Positions 43,804-52,986 are shown, numbered from the stretch's first letter. The stretch is 64,000 bases of DNA from Acidimicrobiia bacterium (GCA_029263095.1 JAJCYA010000013.1:50478-114477), one strand, 5' to 3'. A program made the numbers and translations. Notes: generated by a model not told the origin, from the sequence alone.

Positions 43804-44939
43804 CGTTCCTCCCCGCCAGGGTCCACGAACTCCATTCCGGGCCCATGAAGGGACTCGACATCGTCGACGGCCACATCGCCACCGGCGGAGCAGACGGCAA
43901 CATCCGCGTGCTGTCGGTCACCGGTAGACACACAGGTTCCTCCAGCGCACACACCGATCTCGTGAACTCGGTCGCGATCGGTCCCGATGGCAAGGTTGCC
44001 TCTGGATCACGCGATCGGACCGTCAGGCTGTTCGATCCGGATGCATCGCGTACCTACGTAGTTGGTGAGCACGACCACTGGGTGATGTCGGTGGCGTGGT
44101 CCGACGACGGCACCAGGATCGCATCCGCCTCGGAGGATGGCACCGTCGGCCTGTGGGAACCCGAGGGTGCCCAGGTGACGAGGATTGATCTGGGCTACCC
44201 GGCCAACTCGGTTGACTGGCGCGGTGATGTCATCGCTGTTGCCAATGGGGACCGCACGCTGTACCTGCTCGACGGCGACGGGGTTGTGCGCCGCACGGTG
44301 CCGGGTGCCGAGCAGCTGCTGTGGGATGTTGCCCTCTCCCCCGATGCTCGTCGCGTCGCCTGGACGGGTCGCGATCGCTGCCTGCGCGTTGCCGACGTCA
44401 GCAGTGGTGATCCGATCGTGGTGCCCGCCCATACCCACCAGGTGTGGTCAGTGGCGTGGGATGAGACCGGCGACCGCCTCGTAACGGCCTCGGCTGACGG
44501 TTCGGCAGCCGTCTGGACACCGCTGGGCGAGGCAGTCGAGCGGGTGGTCGTCCCGGCATGGGTGCGGCGCGCCCTTTTCCATGGGGCTGACCTCTACCTG
44601 GCTACCGAAGACGGCGACCTACGAATACTCTCCGACAATGGCCTGGTGGCCGAGACCCCCGATCCGATCAAGACTCCGGTCACTCCCGAATCCTGCATCC
44701 ACTGGGATCCAAAGATCACAGACGCTGGATACCGACCTCGTTGCAGGGAATGCGGTTCCTCCGAGGAACCGCGGCTGTGTGTCACGTGCGGCCACATCGG
44801 GTGCTGCGAGAGCCAGCTGGCGCACGGAACCAAGCACTGGCTCGAGTCGGGCCATCCCAACACCGTGTCGGCGGAGCCGGGGGCCTTCGACTGGAAGTGG
44901 TGCTACGCCGACGACATGTACGTGAAGAGGGTCGGCTAG
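43800..44939 (+). CDS. WD40 beta-propeller fused to a UBP-type zinc finger
   Basis: A 379-residue protein. Residues 1-290 hold about six or seven WD40-type repeats (for example VNSVAIGPDGKVASGSRDRTVRLFD and VWSVAWDETGDRLVTASADGSAAVW, shown in shorter parts here as SVAIGPDG and SVAWDETGD). Residues 299-370 are a UBP-type zinc finger with Cys299, His301, Cys315, Cys318, Cys327, Cys330, Cys335, His346 and His352 in eukaryotic-like spacing (CRECG, CVTCGHIGCC). UBP fingers bind the free C-terminus of ubiquitin-like proteins. Both modules exist singly in bacteria; the fusion suggests a protein-scaffold role. ATGA overlap with the CapA-type gene. Confidence 0.85.
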   Translation: MTFLPARVHELHSGPMKGLDIVDGHIATGGADGNIRVLSVTGRHTGSSSAHTDLVNSVAIGPDGKVASGSRDRTVRLFDPDASRTYVVGEHDHWVMSVAWSDDGTRIASASEDGTVGLWEPEGAQVTRIDLGYPANSVDWRGDVIAVANGDRTLYLLDGDGVVRRTVPGAEQLLWDVALSPDARRVAWTGRDRCLRVADVSSGDPIVVPAHTHQVWSVAWDETGDRLVTASADGSAAVWTPLGEAVERVVVPAWVRRALFHGADLYLATEDGDLRILSDNGLVAETPDPIKTPVTPESCIHWDPKITDAGYRPRCRECGSSEEPRLCVTCGHIGCCESQLAHGTKHWLESGHPNTVSAEPGAFDWKWCYADDMYVKRVG

Positions 44940-44950
44940 GACACCAGCCA

Positions 44951-46246
44951 CTATCCCCAGTTCACTATCAACTCTGGCTCCTCCGACTCAGACCCCTCCC
45001 GGCTCCAGTAGGTCTGCCTCATCCCATCGCCCTCGTCGAGATCCATGACCAGGAACCCGTGATTGCTGCCGGAGTACATGGATGCGACGTGATCTGTAAC
45101 AGTCCACGTTTGCCAACCCGGCTCCGATGAAGCGGTCACCGCGGTACCGGTGTACTCGGGCATGTCATCCCAGGTGACCTCATCCTCGGTCCAAGACGCC
45201 GAGTTGCGGTAGACGGCGATCGTCCGATCGGAGTCGCTCTCATTCGCATACATTCGGAGTGTCGCCGACGTCAAGCTGCACCCGCCCGGGACGGTTGGAA
45301 GATCGAATCGCACCAGGACGCGTCTCTCGTCCTCCACTTCCGACAAGGTCGAACGAACCTTGAGTTCGGTATCGGTGCCGTTGTTCTCCTCAGGGTTGCC
45401 CTCCTTTACGTAGGTATCTGCCTCGGAGTAGACGGTATCGCTCCCCGCCTCTTCGCAGAACGCAGAAGCCGCCGCAAAGCTGCTGGCTGCGTTTGCAGCG
45501 GAGTCGTCAAATCCAGCCCGTACCGGATCGACACCCCCCAGCAGCAGCGCCGAAACCAGCGCTGCCCCGGCTGTGAGAGCGACGTAGCCCCCGAAAATGG
45601 TCCGCTCCCGATACCGACCGAGACTACGGTCGCGATCGCGACCAACCGACTCCGGCCGCGAAACAGAAGGAACCGCTCCGTCGACCCTGCGACGCCAGGG
45701 GTCGAATCTGTCGAGCATGCCCCAGCGGCTCAGCCACAGTGTGGCGGCGGCAGTCAGAACGAAGGTCGCCACCCTGACCCACGCCCCGTCCCACCACCAC
45801 ACCAGGGGGATGCCGGCAAAGGGCACCACGACTCGCCCAACACCGACGACGCTCTCGGGGTAGAGCGGCGTTGAGTCGAGGCGAGGTTGAGCATCTCCCT
45901 TGGTCGTGTAGCCGCCATCGGGGTTGACGGCCACGATCCGATGCGTGATTTGCCCCGGTCCGACCGGATCATCGAAGACCACGATGGTGCCGGCCCTGAG
46001 ATCAAGACCATCGTGGGGTTGAGCGATCACGATGTCGCCGGTCCACAAGACGGGCGACATAGACCCGGAAGTGAGCGCCACCGGCGCCCAGCCGGCGAGC
46101 ACTGACACGGCAATCGCAACTACCGCGAGCGAAATCGCGATTGTCGCCACGAAGGTGGCTACAAGCCCGACGAAGAACTGCGCCACAGCTCCGGGAAGAC
46201 TGGCGGTCGAGTCGATCTGGTCGAACCGCGGGTGTCCCACGCCCAC
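44951..46246 (-). CDS. SipW-type signal peptidase I fused to a DNRLRE-like C-terminal domain
   Basis: A 431-residue protein. Residues 1-180 are an S26B (SipW/ER-type) signal peptidase: a TM at 25-50, catalytic Ser62 in LTSGSMSPVLWTGD, His102 in ITHRIVAV (His in place of the bacterial Lys), and GYTTKGDAQPRLD, then a TM at 145-170. Residues 217-245 are a second hydrophobic segment ending RAGFDDSAANAASSF, resembling SipW-type signal sequences. Residues 262-431 match a DNRLRE/CBM-like beta domain (ADTYVKEGNPEENNGTDTEL, RVLVRFDLP, ASWTEDEVTWDDMP). It forms a unit with the TasA-like gene 19 bases upstream. The enzyme could therefore cut its own C-terminal half. Confidence 0.8.
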   Translation of the reverse strand: MGVGHPRFDQIDSTASLPGAVAQFFVGLVATFVATIAISLAVVAIAVSVLAGWAPVALTSGSMSPVLWTGDIVIAQPHDGLDLRAGTIVVFDDPVGPGQITHRIVAVNPDGGYTTKGDAQPRLDSTPLYPESVVGVGRVVVPFAGIPLVWWWDGAWVRVATFVLTAAATLWLSRWGMLDRFDPWRRRVDGAVPSVSRPESVGRDRDRSLGRYRERTIFGGYVALTAGAALVSALLLGGVDPVRAGFDDSAANAASSFAAASAFCEEAGSDTVYSEADTYVKEGNPEENNGTDTELKVRSTLSEVEDERRVLVRFDLPTVPGGCSLTSATLRMYANESDSDRTIAVYRNSASWTEDEVTWDDMPEYTGTAVTASSEPGWQTWTVTDHVASMYSGSNHGFLVMDLDEGDGMRQTYWSREGSESEEPELIVNWG

Positions 46247-46265
46247 ACTCCTTCACAGAGTCAAA

Positions 46266-46892
46266 TCAGTTTTGGATCTCCCAGGTGAATGTGAGAGCGG
46301 TCACCGATTCGCCCGCTTCGGCGCTCGGTGCTGCCGAATCCAGCTCCACGGTGATCCGGTAGGTCATGGATGCAGGCGTCGACGACGGATCCCACACCCC
46401 AGCGCCGCTGGCGTAGTTGGTGTGGGTCGTGTCGAAGTCGTTCAGTGTGCCACCTGACTCAATCGTGTTTCCGCTCGAGAATCCGGTGCAATCGCCGAAC
46501 CCCCCTCCGGTCCCCTCCTCGATTGTCAGATTCAGGTATTCGGCGAAGTCTCCGGAGTCGGTGAAACCACCCGAGTAGGTCTTGACGGCGCTCGGATTGG
46601 TGACCGAGCCCTGGTATGTGACCTCAATGCAGTCGGTTTCAGAGTCTCCCGGCACCATGTTCGTTACGGTGAACATTGCCGAACCTGAATCGTCGTCCAC
46701 CAACTCGACGTCGCCCGCGGTGAACGCACTGGAGCTTGTGTCGGCGGTGTCGCTGAATGCGGCCCGAGAGCTGGTGACAACGAGTACTGCCGTCAACGCA
46801 AATGCGGCGCCGAGTGTCAGGAGTCTGATGACCGAGGCCCGGCCGAACTGCCGCCCCTGGCCAGATTGTTGGTTTGCCGATGATCCGTTCAT
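46266..46892 (-). CDS. TasA/CalY-type SipW-dependent secreted protein
   Basis: A 208-residue protein with the special signal region cleaved by SipW peptidases: hydrophobic TLGAAFALTAVLVVTSSRAA followed by FSDTADTSSSAFTAGDV. The mature part is beta-rich, acidic and Ser/Gly-rich (FTVTNMVPGDSETDCIEVTY and TGGGFGDCTGFSSGNT), with a few Cys residues, as in fibre-forming TasA/camelysin proteins. ATG 46892 is preceded by GGGAGTGG. It lies directly upstream of the signal peptidase fusion gene, so enzyme and substrate are co-expressed. A biofilm or matrix fibre role is inferred. Confidence 0.8.
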   Translation of the reverse strand: MNGSSANQQSGQGRQFGRASVIRLLTLGAAFALTAVLVVTSSRAAFSDTADTSSSAFTAGDVELVDDDSGSAMFTVTNMVPGDSETDCIEVTYQGSVTNPSAVKTYSGGFTDSGDFAEYLNLTIEEGTGGGFGDCTGFSSGNTIESGGTLNDFDTTHTNYASGAGVWDPSSTPASMTYRITVELDSAAPSAEAGESVTALTFTWEIQN

Positions 46893-47420
46893 GGCCACTC
46901 CCATGTGTAGTGATCGTCTAGTCGGTTGAATCGGTCCTTATTGATTTATCGGTCGAAAAGGACCATGCGCTTGACGGTTTGTGCAAGCCATTTCCATCCA
47001 GTGGCAATAACCGGCAGCCAGGCGTGGAGACCCGGTGGGGACTCGGGGTACTCGGGGTGGTTTCAGGGGAATCCCCAATAGCCCGGCGGGGCCACCCGGT
47101 GGACAATCTCCCCATGGAATCCCTAGCAGGTGAGTTGGCGGCCAGGCTGGTAGCGGTGTTTATGAGACCGTCCAGCCTGATCGTGTACACACTGGTCCCA
47201 CTGACACTGACCACGGGGCTGGGACACCGGATCTACCTGCGTGTCGAGGATTGGCGGTCAACCTTCTCCAGACTGACTCCCAACTAGCTCCTCGGAATCT
47301 CCCCAAGACCTCGATCGGCGAGGACGCCAACCCGGATCGTGACCGTCGCCCAAACGACAGATTCCGCACCCAGTGCGCTATTCGGGCGTTGTTCCATTTG
47401 CGACTTCGAAAGGAACCGCC
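46893..47420. other. 528-bp intergenic region between divergent operons
   Basis: This holds the presumed promoters of the TasA-like/signal-peptidase unit (minus) and the glutamine amidotransferase (plus). A direct repeat ACTCGGGGT ACTCGGGGT is at about 47043-47060. A small plus-strand frame at 47114-47287 (57 codons, MESLAGELAARLVAVF) has no convincing support. No riboswitch consensus could be established by eye. Confidence 0.5.
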
Positions 47421-48263
47421 ATGTGTCGTCTCTACGGGATTACCGGCAACCAACCTGCCAGGGTGGAATGCGCCTTGGTCGAGGCCCAGAACGCCCTGCT
47501 GAAGCAGAGCGCTTCGGACTCACGAGGCATCGCCAACCCCGATGGCTGGGGCGTCGGAATCTACGACCACGGCTCCCCGGCCGTGTACAAGAGCGCTCGC
47601 GCCGCTTCCCATGATGTCGAGTTCAGGGATACCGCCGAGAGCGTGGTTTCGCGTGCCGTCATCGCCCACGTGCGAGCAGCCACGGTGGGCTCGAACGGTC
47701 TCGACAACACTCACCCCTTCGTACATGGCCCCTGGCTGTTTGCACACAACGGCACCCTCGCGGGATTCGGTGAACTCAGACCGGAGTTGGAGGCCGAGAT
47801 CCCCGAGCACCTACTTCGGCAACAGCGCGGCGAGACGGATAGTGAGCTGATGTTTCTCTGGTTGCTCGGTCGGATGCGCAACCACGGGCTCGATCCGCTA
47901 TCGGGGGCCCGGTCGGTCAATCACATCGTGGACCTACTGGCCGCAGGCGTGCCCGAGCTGGGCCAGCGAGCGGCGACGATCACGCCAGAGCCGGCGCGCT
48001 TGAACTTCCTGCTGTCCGACGGTATTCATCTCGGGGCCAGCCGATGGGGCAACAGCCTGTACGTGACAGAACGGGTGGGTCGGACCGACTGCGAGGTGTG
48101 CGGCGCCACTCATCTCAACGGACCAGGAGAGAGCCGCTATCGGGCGATCGCCATCGCCTCAGAACCGATGACCCGCGAGGATTGGATCGAGGTCGCAGAC
48201 CGCTCCTTCATCGGAGCAACCAACGGCAATCTGGTTGGAGCGAGGGTGCCTGCCGCTGCCTAG
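47421..48263 (+). CDS. Class II glutamine amidotransferase (EgtC/YafJ type)
   Basis: A 280-residue Ntn-type amidotransferase with Cys2 as nucleophile (MCRLYGITGN), a conserved Arg/Asn region (AHNGTLAGFGELRPELE) and a helix rich in His/Asp (HLLRQQRGETDSELMF). These match the EgtC/GAT_1-like branch, which removes the gamma-glutamyl group in ergothioneine biosynthesis in some members, but no EgtB/EgtD is in the window, so that role is not assigned. The ATG at 47421 has AAAGGAACC upstream. Confidence 0.82.
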   Translation: MCRLYGITGNQPARVECALVEAQNALLKQSASDSRGIANPDGWGVGIYDHGSPAVYKSARAASHDVEFRDTAESVVSRAVIAHVRAATVGSNGLDNTHPFVHGPWLFAHNGTLAGFGELRPELEAEIPEHLLRQQRGETDSELMFLWLLGRMRNHGLDPLSGARSVNHIVDLLAAGVPELGQRAATITPEPARLNFLLSDGIHLGASRWGNSLYVTERVGRTDCEVCGATHLNGPGESRYRAIAIASEPMTREDWIEVADRSFIGATNGNLVGARVPAAA

Positions 48264-48323
48264 ATTCTCCGCCGGCCGGCAGATCTGAGGATCTCCGACT
48301 CTCGCTGAATACACTCGCTTTCG

Positions 48324-49826
48324 ATGCGATCCATTGGTGTCGTTGCTCTAGCCCTAGGCATCGCTGCAGCGGCATGCGCCGACGGGACGACGGCAGCGGA
48401 CACGGTGCCGACGACGACGGCCAGCCCCCCTGCGAGCCCCAAAACGACCCAAGGTCGCGCCGACCAAGCACCAGTGACGAGCGACGTCACGGTGTCAACG
48501 ACCGAGCCACCAGGGCCGTCTGGGTTTCCCCGGACCTGTCAAGCCTGGAACGGGATCCAGAACCGACCGGATCTCTCCGAGTTGGAACGAGTCGCCGCCC
48601 ACGATCTGATGTGGTCTGGTACCTGGGACCTCGGGCTGATGTGGCAGATCTCGCAGGACCAGCCGTACCGGGGTCTTTCGACGACTATCGCAGACGCAGA
48701 GGGAACCGACAGTCTCGCCACGGCAGCGGAAATCAAGACCTCGCTGCTGGAGATCAATCCCAACCTCAGGACGCTCGTGGCAATCCTCTACCGCGAAGGC
48801 GACTACGTGGAAGACGAGAGCGACCTCGAGTGGTGGGAGCACGGTCACCTTCCGCCCGACTCGCCGTATTGGATAAGAGACGCCGTGGGGAATCCAGTCC
48901 CGGGCTGGGGCGAGGATTCCGACGAGGACGGCACCATCGAATCCGATGAGATCCTCTCGTCGCTGATCGACTTCCGGCGGCCCGAGCTGATCGAACTGAT
49001 TGCCCAAAAGGCATACGCCCTACAACAGACCGGCCTCGTGGATGGCATCTTCCTGGACTGGTGGAACGAGCACGATCGGACCGCGGCGTCGTACATCGAT
49101 TGGTCCACCTTCTACATGACCGCCGAGGAGGAGATCGGAGCCCGATTGGCGATCCTGAGGCGTATCCGTGAAGTGGTCGGCGACGACTTCCTCATCTTGG
49201 TCAACACCAACCAGCAGACCGCCCCCCTTTCCGCCCAGTTCGTGAACGGTACGTTCATGGAGGTCTGGAAGGGTGATTACTCGGCTGGCTACACGGTCGA
49301 CGACCTGAAGACCGTCGAGGACACCCTGTACTGGGCATCCGAGGATCTCCAGGAACCGCGCATCAATTGTCTCGAGGGTTGGAGGGTCGTCTACGACTAC
49401 GGCAACGAAGCCGCCCAAGTCGCAGAGCGGGACTCCGCAGAGAATCGCCAGTGGATGCGAGTGTTTACGACCCTCGCGCTGACCCACTCCGACGGTCACG
49501 TGGTCTTTGGCGACGACAACGCCGAACCGACATGGGATCACTACCACAACTGGTACGGCTTCTGGGACGCCGATCTCGGCCAGCCGGTCGGCGACAAGCG
49601 ACAGCGCCTCGACGGAGTAGATGGCCTGTTCATCCGCGAATTCACCAACGGTTACGCCGTCTACAACCGGTCCGGTGCGGCACAGACGATCGTGCTGCCA
49701 GGCGACGCCACGGCCGTGTCGAACGGCGTCGTCGCGACTACCCACCTGCTTACTGATTTGGACGGTGAGATCTACCTGGTGTCGACGCCCTCCAATGCGG
49801 CGCCGACGGTGAGCACTGCGCCGTAG
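48324..49826 (+). CDS. Lipoprotein with a glycoside-hydrolase-like barrel
   Basis: A 500-residue lipoprotein: signal MRSIGVVALALGIAAAAC, then a Thr/Pro-rich linker. The mature domain starts at about residue 70 and has barrel-like strands with acidic/aromatic loops: LMWSGTWDLGLMWQIS, VAILYREGDYV, GLVDGIFLDWWNEHDR and VVFGDDNAEPTWDHYHNWYGF. The DGIFLDWWNE element is like an acid in TIM-barrel glycosyl hydrolases of poorly described (GHL) families. No substrate can be named. It follows the amidotransferase by 60 bases. Confidence 0.6.
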   Translation: MRSIGVVALALGIAAAACADGTTAADTVPTTTASPPASPKTTQGRADQAPVTSDVTVSTTEPPGPSGFPRTCQAWNGIQNRPDLSELERVAAHDLMWSGTWDLGLMWQISQDQPYRGLSTTIADAEGTDSLATAAEIKTSLLEINPNLRTLVAILYREGDYVEDESDLEWWEHGHLPPDSPYWIRDAVGNPVPGWGEDSDEDGTIESDEILSSLIDFRRPELIELIAQKAYALQQTGLVDGIFLDWWNEHDRTAASYIDWSTFYMTAEEEIGARLAILRRIREVVGDDFLILVNTNQQTAPLSAQFVNGTFMEVWKGDYSAGYTVDDLKTVEDTLYWASEDLQEPRINCLEGWRVVYDYGNEAAQVAERDSAENRQWMRVFTTLALTHSDGHVVFGDDNAEPTWDHYHNWYGFWDADLGQPVGDKRQRLDGVDGLFIREFTNGYAVYNRSGAAQTIVLPGDATAVSNGVVATTHLLTDLDGEIYLVSTPSNAAPTVSTAP

Positions 49827-49881
49827 CCGAGTCGACCGACCCAAGCCTCCCAACTTCCAAAGCAGGCCTATCGTCAATCCA

Positions 49882-50376
49882 ATGCACCGGGGCGCTGTGA
49901 TGGTGATGTTTGCGTTGTCGCTCGCGGCCGTCGCTTGCGGCGATGCCGCCTCTTCGGCGACCACCGAAGCGTCGATCATTGAGAGCGCCACGACCACAAC
50001 CACCACGGGACCCGGCACCACGTCGGCGCCGCTCACGAGTACGTCTACCGCATTCACGACGACCACGACGACCACGACGACCACCACAACCCTCTTCGCT
50101 GTCGTAGAAGTGACCGTGACCGGCGTCGTCATTGCCGTCGATGGAACACTGGCGGGTACCAACTCGTTCACGATCCGCCTCGAGGACGGCAATGACCTCA
50201 CGCTGGTACCGGCCGACGGACTGCTCTTCGATGGAGTTGCACCGCTGAGTCATGTGCGGGATCACCTCGTCAGCGGCAGCCCGGTACAGGTCACGTATGT
50301 GACGTCGGCCGAGGCTCCCCTGGTGGCCATCGAGATCGGCGATGCCGGAGGAGGCGAACACAGCCATGACGACTAG
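49882..50376 (+). CDS. Small lipoprotein with poly-Thr linker
   Basis: A 164-residue protein with a lipobox after ALSLAAVAC, followed by a linker of Thr (with Ser/Ala) extending to about residue 72, including a run of consecutive threonines. The mature domain is small and beta-rich (VEVTVTGVVIAVDGTLAGTN, TLVPADGLLFDGVAPL) and resembles an OB/DUF5666-type fold. The tail ends with His/Asp (HSHDD). The stop overlaps the start region of the thioredoxin-like lipoprotein gene, indicating co-transcription. Confidence 0.62.
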   Translation: MHRGAVMVMFALSLAAVACGDAASSATTEASIIESATTTTTTGPGTTSAPLTSTSTAFTTTTTTTTTTTTLFAVVEVTVTGVVIAVDGTLAGTNSFTIRLEDGNDLTLVPADGLLFDGVAPLSHVRDHLVSGSPVQVTYVTSAEAPLVAIEIGDAGGGEHSHDD

Positions 50377-51262
50377 GAGACTCATACGGTCCGCAGCTTT
50401 CGCCGGCGTGCTGGCGCTGGTAGTTGCGGCATGTGGATCAAACGCCGCCTCAGAGTCCGGCGCCGGTTCATCGACGGTTGCAGGTGGGGAAGCGACTTTC
50501 CCTGCCGATTCGTTCTCGATCGTCGCTAACGCGGACATCGGAGTCGGCCGTTCGCGAGTGCTCTTCGGCATTCTCGAAGGGGGCGGGCGCAGGCTCGGCT
50601 CACCCACCGACGGCGTGACGATCTCTGTCAGCCATACCGAAAGCCCTGATGTGGTTCAGACCGAAACGGCGATCTTCACGTGGATAATCGAGGGCGCATT
50701 TGGGCTGTTCCGGGCGGAATTCGATCTTGGCTCCCCCGGTCTGTGGAGAGCCGTCGTTGTACCCGAAGCGGGGGATCCTCTGCCCCCGACCGGCTTCAAC
50801 GTCCTGGCCGATACGGCTGCACCTGCGCTCGGCGAGGCCGCCCCGGCGCCGCAAACACCCACCCTGATCGATTCATCCTTCGATGAGATCACCACCGACC
50901 CAGATCCGGATCCGAGCTTCTACGAGTTGAGCCTCGACGAGGCTCTCGTCAACGGGCGGAGGACGGTTGTGGTGTTCAGCACCCCCGCCTTCTGCCAGAC
51001 GGCGACGTGCGGTCCTCTGCTCGACATCGTCAAGGGAGAGGCCCCGAACTACCCCGATGTCGACTTCGTGCATGTCGAGGTATACACGAACCTCACCGAT
51101 CCCGACTTCGCACCGATCCCGACAAACCTGGCTCCTGCGGTGCTCGGAGAGTGGTGGAACCTTCCGTCGGAACCCTGGGTATTCGTGGTCGACGAAACCG
51201 GCACCGTTCAAGCTCGGTTCGAAGGGGTCATGGCAGCCGCGGAACTCGCCGCCGAACTCTGA
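50366..51262 (+). CDS. Thioredoxin-like lipoprotein
   Basis: A 298-residue lipoprotein (lipobox ending VVAAC at residue 23). The N-terminal half is a beta-rich region (FSIVANADIGVGRSRVLFG, DGVTISVSHTES) and the C-terminal half a thioredoxin-like fold: VVVFSTPAFCQTATCGPLL has Cys-x4-Cys in place of Cys-x2-Cys, then VDFVHVEVYTN and a cis-Pro-like EPWVFVVDETG. Likely a redox or copper-handling surface protein, with the altered spacing leaving oxidoreductase activity doubtful. GGAGGAGG upstream supports ATG 50366. Confidence 0.7.
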   Translation: MTTRRLIRSAAFAGVLALVVAACGSNAASESGAGSSTVAGGEATFPADSFSIVANADIGVGRSRVLFGILEGGGRRLGSPTDGVTISVSHTESPDVVQTETAIFTWIIEGAFGLFRAEFDLGSPGLWRAVVVPEAGDPLPPTGFNVLADTAAPALGEAAPAPQTPTLIDSSFDEITTDPDPDPSFYELSLDEALVNGRRTVVVFSTPAFCQTATCGPLLDIVKGEAPNYPDVDFVHVEVYTNLTDPDFAPIPTNLAPAVLGEWWNLPSEPWVFVVDETGTVQARFEGVMAAAELAAEL

Positions 51263-51293
51263 TTAGGAGATCGTCACCAGATCATTCGCAGTC

Positions 51294-51725
51294 TCATCCG
51301 CCACGGATGTAACTGTCGAGTTGATCGACCAGCGCGCCGAGATCTGCGATCACGGCTTTGACCACGTCGCCTATCGAGATCACCCCAACGAGGTCATCAT
51401 CTTCCAGGACCGGGATGTGACGAATGTGGCGCTCGGTCATCAATTCCAAGCACTCTTCGATGGATGCAGCGGGAGTGACGGTTTCGACGTCCCTGGACAT
51501 GATCTCGGACACGAGCGTGTCCTGCGAACTCCGATCCACCAGCACAACCTTGCGGGCATAGTCCCTCTCCGAGATGATCCCGACGAGCTTGCCTGCCTCT
51601 GTCACCACCAGAGCGCCGATGTTCTTCTCGGCCAAGAGTTGAAGGGCGTCGTACACGGAGACGCCCGGGGCGACCTCGAATATCTCCGATCCCTTCGCCG
51701 CCAGAATATTCGCCACCGTCTTCAT
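51294..51725 (-). CDS. CBS-domain pair protein
   Basis: A 143-residue protein consisting of two CBS motifs (residues 8-60 with ALQLLAEKNIGALVVTEAGK and residues 72-128 with HIRHIPVLEDDDLVGVISIGDV). Such pairs bind adenosyl ligands and regulate unknown partners. The start at 51725 has GGAGGTGAGGCG upstream, and the longer upstream reading is rejected. It is a free-standing module with no fused enzyme. Confidence 0.85.
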   Translation of the reverse strand: MKTVANILAAKGSEIFEVAPGVSVYDALQLLAEKNIGALVVTEAGKLVGIISERDYARKVVLVDRSSQDTLVSEIMSRDVETVTPAASIEECLELMTERHIRHIPVLEDDDLVGVISIGDVVKAVIADLGALVDQLDSYIRGG

Positions 51726-52029
51726 CGCCTCACCTCCGGCTCCGGACCATAGAAGACTCGGGCCGGGAACGCCGCGGGCGGCGGTCCGTTCGCTCTCCCA
51801 TCGAAACCATGCCCGCAGGACGCCCGCGTCGGTTGCCCTCATCGCATTGCGCCCGCGTTGATCCGTGCTCCGTTGCTATCGCCAACGGAAGGCAACACTG
51901 TCTCACTCGTCCGTGGAGTTACCAGCGGACAGTGAGCATGGCGCGTCCGGAGTCTCTCCGCTCCTCCGACTATGCGAGAACGGTCCGATGTCCGGGAGGA
52001 TCTCTCGGAGATGTCGATCGTTGGTTGCA
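51726..52029. other. About 300 bp without a supported gene
   Basis: Between the start of the CBS gene (minus) and the stop of the PLP gene (minus). No terminator hairpin with U-run and no credible frame are seen. Confidence 0.4.
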
Positions 52030-52986
52030 TCACCCGTTTGAGCCGTAGAGCTGGGTGCTGAGGTACTTGATGCCAGAGTCACACGCGATGGTGACGGTCA
52101 TTGAGTCAGGTCCGAGACGTTGGGCGATGTCGATGGCACCCAACACGTTGGCTCCGGTCGATGTGCCCGCGAAGATCGATTCTTCTGCGGCAATGCGGCG
52201 GGTCATCACCATGGCGTCGTCCGTCGAGATGGGTGCTATCTCGTTGACCTGTTCGGGGTCCCAAAGGGGCACCACGAACCCAGCACCGATTCCTTCGATC
52301 CGGTGGGCTCCGCCGGGGCGACCCGACAACACCGCGGATTCGGCGGGCTCGACGGCAGTGATGTGTATGCCGGCGTTGCGGCGGAGCAGGGTGGTTGCGA
52401 TGCCCATGAGCGATCCGGCCGTGCCAACGCTCTGGACGAAGGCGTCAATGCGTCCTCCCGTCTGGACCCAGATCTCATCTCCCATGGCTTGGTAGCCGGC
52501 TACTTGGTCGGTGTTGTTCAGTTGATCGGTCCAGAACCCGCCGGTTTGTTGGGTGATCTGGCGGGCTGTTTCGATCATGTTGCGAGTGAGCGCCTCGTCC
52601 ATGTCGCCGCCCTCCGACGCAACGATTGTGAGTTCGGCACCGAGGAGCCTCATGTGTTGGCGTTTCTCAACGCTGAAGGCATCGGAGGTGACGATGTGGG
52701 CTCGGTAGCCCTTGGCCGAACACACCTGAGCCAGAGATACTCCCGTGGAGCCTCCGGTGTACTCGATCACCGCTCCGCCGGGTTCGAGACGACCGTCGGC
52801 TTCGGCGGCTTCGATCATGGCGAGAGCCATGCGGTCCTTCATGGACCCTGTCGGGTTTTGGGCCTCGAGTTTCACAAAGACCCGCCCGGCGTCGGCAGGG
52901 ACAACGCTGCTGAGCTCTACAAGCGCGGTGCCCCCGATTGTCGCCAGGATCGACTGGCTGGCCTGTGGTGCTTGGCGTGACCTCAT
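52030..52986 (-). CDS. PLP-dependent cysteine-synthase-family enzyme
   Basis: Fold-type II PLP enzyme of 318 residues. Schiff-base Lys50 is in NPTGSMKDRMA; the substrate/cofactor loop is EYTGGSTGVSLA (in place of the usual TSGNTG of CysK/CysM) and the phosphate-binding segment is VGTAGSLMGIATTL. The altered loop places it in the CBS-like or specialised-amino-acid branch, not classical O-acetylserine sulfhydrylase. Substrate unknown. The ATG at 52986 is preferred over an upstream Met-rich extension with no family match. Confidence 0.8.
   Translation of the reverse strand: MRSRQAPQASQSILATIGGTALVELSSVVPADAGRVFVKLEAQNPTGSMKDRMALAMIEAAEADGRLEPGGAVIEYTGGSTGVSLAQVCSAKGYRAHIVTSDAFSVEKRQHMRLLGAELTIVASEGGDMDEALTRNMIETARQITQQTGGFWTDQLNNTDQVAGYQAMGDEIWVQTGGRIDAFVQSVGTAGSLMGIATTLLRRNAGIHITAVEPAESAVLSGRPGGAHRIEGIGAGFVVPLWDPEQVNEIAPISTDDAMVMTRRIAAEESIFAGTSTGANVLGAIDIAQRLGPDSMTVTIACDSGIKYLSTQLYGSNG

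Noticed and set aside
46905..47120. A c-di-GMP riboswitch upstream of the TasA-like gene
   Set aside because: A GGCTGCCGGTTATTGCC-like stretch on the minus strand resembles only part of the GEMM-I 3' stem; the other conserved elements are not present.
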